Source: Candidatus Enterococcus moelleringii
Lineage (GTDB): Bacteria; Bacillota; Bacilli; Lactobacillales; Enterococcaceae
Length of the DNA: 64,000 bases
NCBI RefSeq assembly: GCF_017377575.1
Contig: NZ_JAFREM010000004.1
Span: 372,001 to 436,000 of the forward strand
Direction of reading: 5' to 3'
Shown: piece after piece, positions 62,616 through 64,000 of the stretch
How positions within the stretch are numbered: position 1 is the first letter of the stretch
How the letters are laid out: every line of letters begins with the position of its first letter
Translations under genes and position numbers: made by a program
The notes under the pieces: generated by a model
Told to the model about the DNA's origin: nothing
The model's database searches: none
What the model saw: only the letters and a program-made list of their open reading frames with translations

Positions 62616-64000
62616 TTATACTTGCAGGAGCTTCCTCATTCGCTTATACGAGTAGCGATAGATAATGAAAATGTAGATGCACACCACACCAGTTATCAAG
62701 ACATCAATTCCAAAAGCGATCCTTTCTGAGGCGACAAATGATCGGTCATTGCCCCAGAATATCAGCAGGCTAAACAGCATCATAGCTGCGGCCCCAATCA
62801 CAGTTGGGTAAACGAAGATCTTCGTCAACTGAGAATTGATGGTTCGGCGAATGTACTGGTTATTGGCCCCCAGCTTGGTTAGATCATCAAAGAGCTGTTT
62901 GTTATTGATGGCAATCGTAATACTGCGGGTGTAGGCAATAATCCCCACAGCTGCCAGACAAATCGTCGCAACGTAGATAAAGAGCAGGAAGAATACCGCC
63001 TGATCGCGTAAGAAGTTTTGCTTGATAATCGTTTTGATAGTTGGATAGTATTTCCAATAACTCATCAGGTCAGGATTATCAGTATCAAGTTCAATCGGCA
63101 TATCGCCATCGTGAGACTCATTGGTAAGCTGTGCTTGTTCGGCTTGGTAGTCATCATACCCAGTCACTCGAGCCATTTCTGCCGGTGCACGATCAACAAA
63201 TTCGCTGAAAACGTCTTGAGCAAAAGCCTGTTCAGCATCGGATTCCGCTACATTGAACATTACTTGCTTCACTTGATGTTCAATCGGCAAATCTGTCGCC
63301 ACTTGAGCAAAATCAGCATCATTCAGAACATAACGGGGTGCTCCAGCAGAATACATTTGTCTATTCATCTGTGAGCCGGTAAAACTAAGCTTGAAGGTTT
63401 CGTTGGTTACTGGATTGGTCACTTGATCCATATCGTCGAACTTCAACCAAAAACCTTCCGGACCAGTGACTACCATGTAATAACCACCTTGCGGCACAGT
63501 CAGCTGTTCACCCGTAATTTTTTCATACTCGGTGGCACTGATGAATTCACCATACTTAAATTTTTCGTGATACTCTTCCACCAATTCACCGTCGTCCGTC
63601 CAGTCACGTTCTACCCCACTGACCAGCAGCTGAGGAAAGTTCACTTCGATGTAATTAGTTACCTCCACCTTATGCTTATCCGCTAAACGCTGAATATCCT
63701 CTTGGTTCACTTGATCGATTGAAGCTGGGTAAGGCAGAGAATAATCCACCGGGCTGTCATCAATCTCCCAAAACATAGTGGAATTCATCGGCACATAAAA
63801 TAATGCAAAGAGACTTGCTAGTACCAATAAAGCCATGACACACATATTGCGTACCGTTTGTTTCCCCTGCGACTTCATCATGCTGAAGGGAATAATATTT
63901 TTGTAGTATTTTTGTGGTCTTCTGCCTCGTTCATGATGAGAAATCAAATAAGTCACAAAACGGTAAATTCCAACAACTGAAATCAAGTACGTAGCACTCC
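62616..64000 (-). CDS. FtsX-type ABC permease, 3' part (5' end outside the window)
   Basis: At least 461 residues; the frame is open to the right edge. Membrane helices at the start seen, near NMCVMALLVLASLFALFYV, and three at the end (RDQAVFFLLFIYVATICLAAVGIIAYTRS, FVYPTVIGAAAMMLFSLLIFW, IDVLITGVVCIYIFIIYRYSYKRMRKLL) flank a large extracellular domain of about 270 residues. This is the BceB/FtsX arrangement found in peptide-antibiotic sensing or exporting ABC systems. The cognate ATPase should lie outside the window. Confidence 0.82.
   Translation of the reverse strand, partial: SATYLISVVGIYRFVTYLISHHERGRRPQKYYKNIIPFSMMKSQGKQTVRNMCVMALLVLASLFALFYVPMNSTMFWEIDDSPVDYSLPYPASIDQVNQEDIQRLADKHKVEVTNYIEVNFPQLLVSGVERDWTDDGELVEEYHEKFKYGEFISATEYEKITGEQLTVPQGGYYMVVTGPEGFWLKFDDMDQVTNPVTNETFKLSFTGSQMNRQMYSAGAPRYVLNDADFAQVATDLPIEHQVKQVMFNVAESDAEQAFAQDVFSEFVDRAPAEMARVTGYDDYQAEQAQLTNESHDGDMPIELDTDNPDLMSYWKYYPTIKTIIKQNFLRDQAVFFLLFIYVATICLAAVGIIAYTRSITIAINNKQLFDDLTKLGANNQYIRRTINSQLTKIFVYPTVIGAAAMMLFSLLIFWGNDRSFVASERIAFGIDVLITGVVCIYIFIIYRYSYKRMRKLLQV

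Overview
The window looks like chromosomal DNA of a low-to-mid GC lactic acid bacterium, most likely Enterococcus. The support is gene content: gadB-gadC acid resistance, Mga-type regulators, tandem SEDS proteins with an LCP protein, D-amino-acid transaminase, strong GGAGG ribosome sites, and a galacto-N-biose/lacto-N-biose type PTS locus like those of enterococci, lactobacilli and pneumococci. The species is not fixed by the sequence; the avium group is only a guess. No rRNA, tRNA, CRISPR array, insertion sequence or prophage was recognised.

Layout. 1-2.1 kb: a peptide-sensor-type HTH regulator (cut by the left edge), a divergent 29-codon peptide gene, and dat. 2.1-5.4 kb: lcp, rodA-like and ftsW-like envelope genes. 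5.4-6.3 kb: a gene-poor, palindrome-rich gap ending in a candidate small RNA. 6.3-10.1 kb: a membrane J-like protein and an HscC-like Hsp70. 10.2-11.0 kb: a methyltransferase behind a leader peptide and an RBS-masking hairpin. 11.0-14.9 kb: aroE-DAHP synthase-aroB-aroK, preceded by a Tyr/Phe-rich leader peptide and terminators. Here aroB is split by a frame change at an A AAA AAG heptamer. 15-32 kb: single genes and short operons (GNAT, two Mga regulators, gadBC, isochorismatase-like, DUF389, MFS, TraX, DUF218, aminotransferase, phosphatase, ArsC/Spx-like).

32.9-45.6 kb is a sugar catabolic block. A mannose-family PTS (EIIA, D, C, B) and a GH35 beta-galactosidase face a GntR gene. Behind these lie tagatose-6-phosphate kinase, tagatose-bisphosphate aldolase, an AgaS-type deaminase/isomerase and a second GntR. 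A phosphoesterase and a large secreted putative glycosidase follow. Together these would import Gal-beta-1,3-HexNAc disaccharides, cleave them and send galactosamine-6-phosphate through tagatose phosphates. No NagA-type deacetylase is present in the window.

45.6-56 kb: a gap with three diverged repeat units, a two-component system, a three-gene locus for an 1810-residue secreted protein and two membrane-anchored beta-rich partners, and a small HTH/membrane-protein pair. 56-64 kb: cupin, lipoprotein sugar dehydrogenase, two zinc-ribbon membrane proteins flanking a class A beta-lactamase-like protein, an AAA ATPase and the 3' part of an FtsX-type permease.

The observations most worth checking are the aro leader-peptide attenuator, the aroB frameshift site, the leader/hairpin control of the methyltransferase, the regulator-peptide pair at the left edge, and the 1810-residue surface locus. 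All functions are read from sequence by eye; no database search was run.
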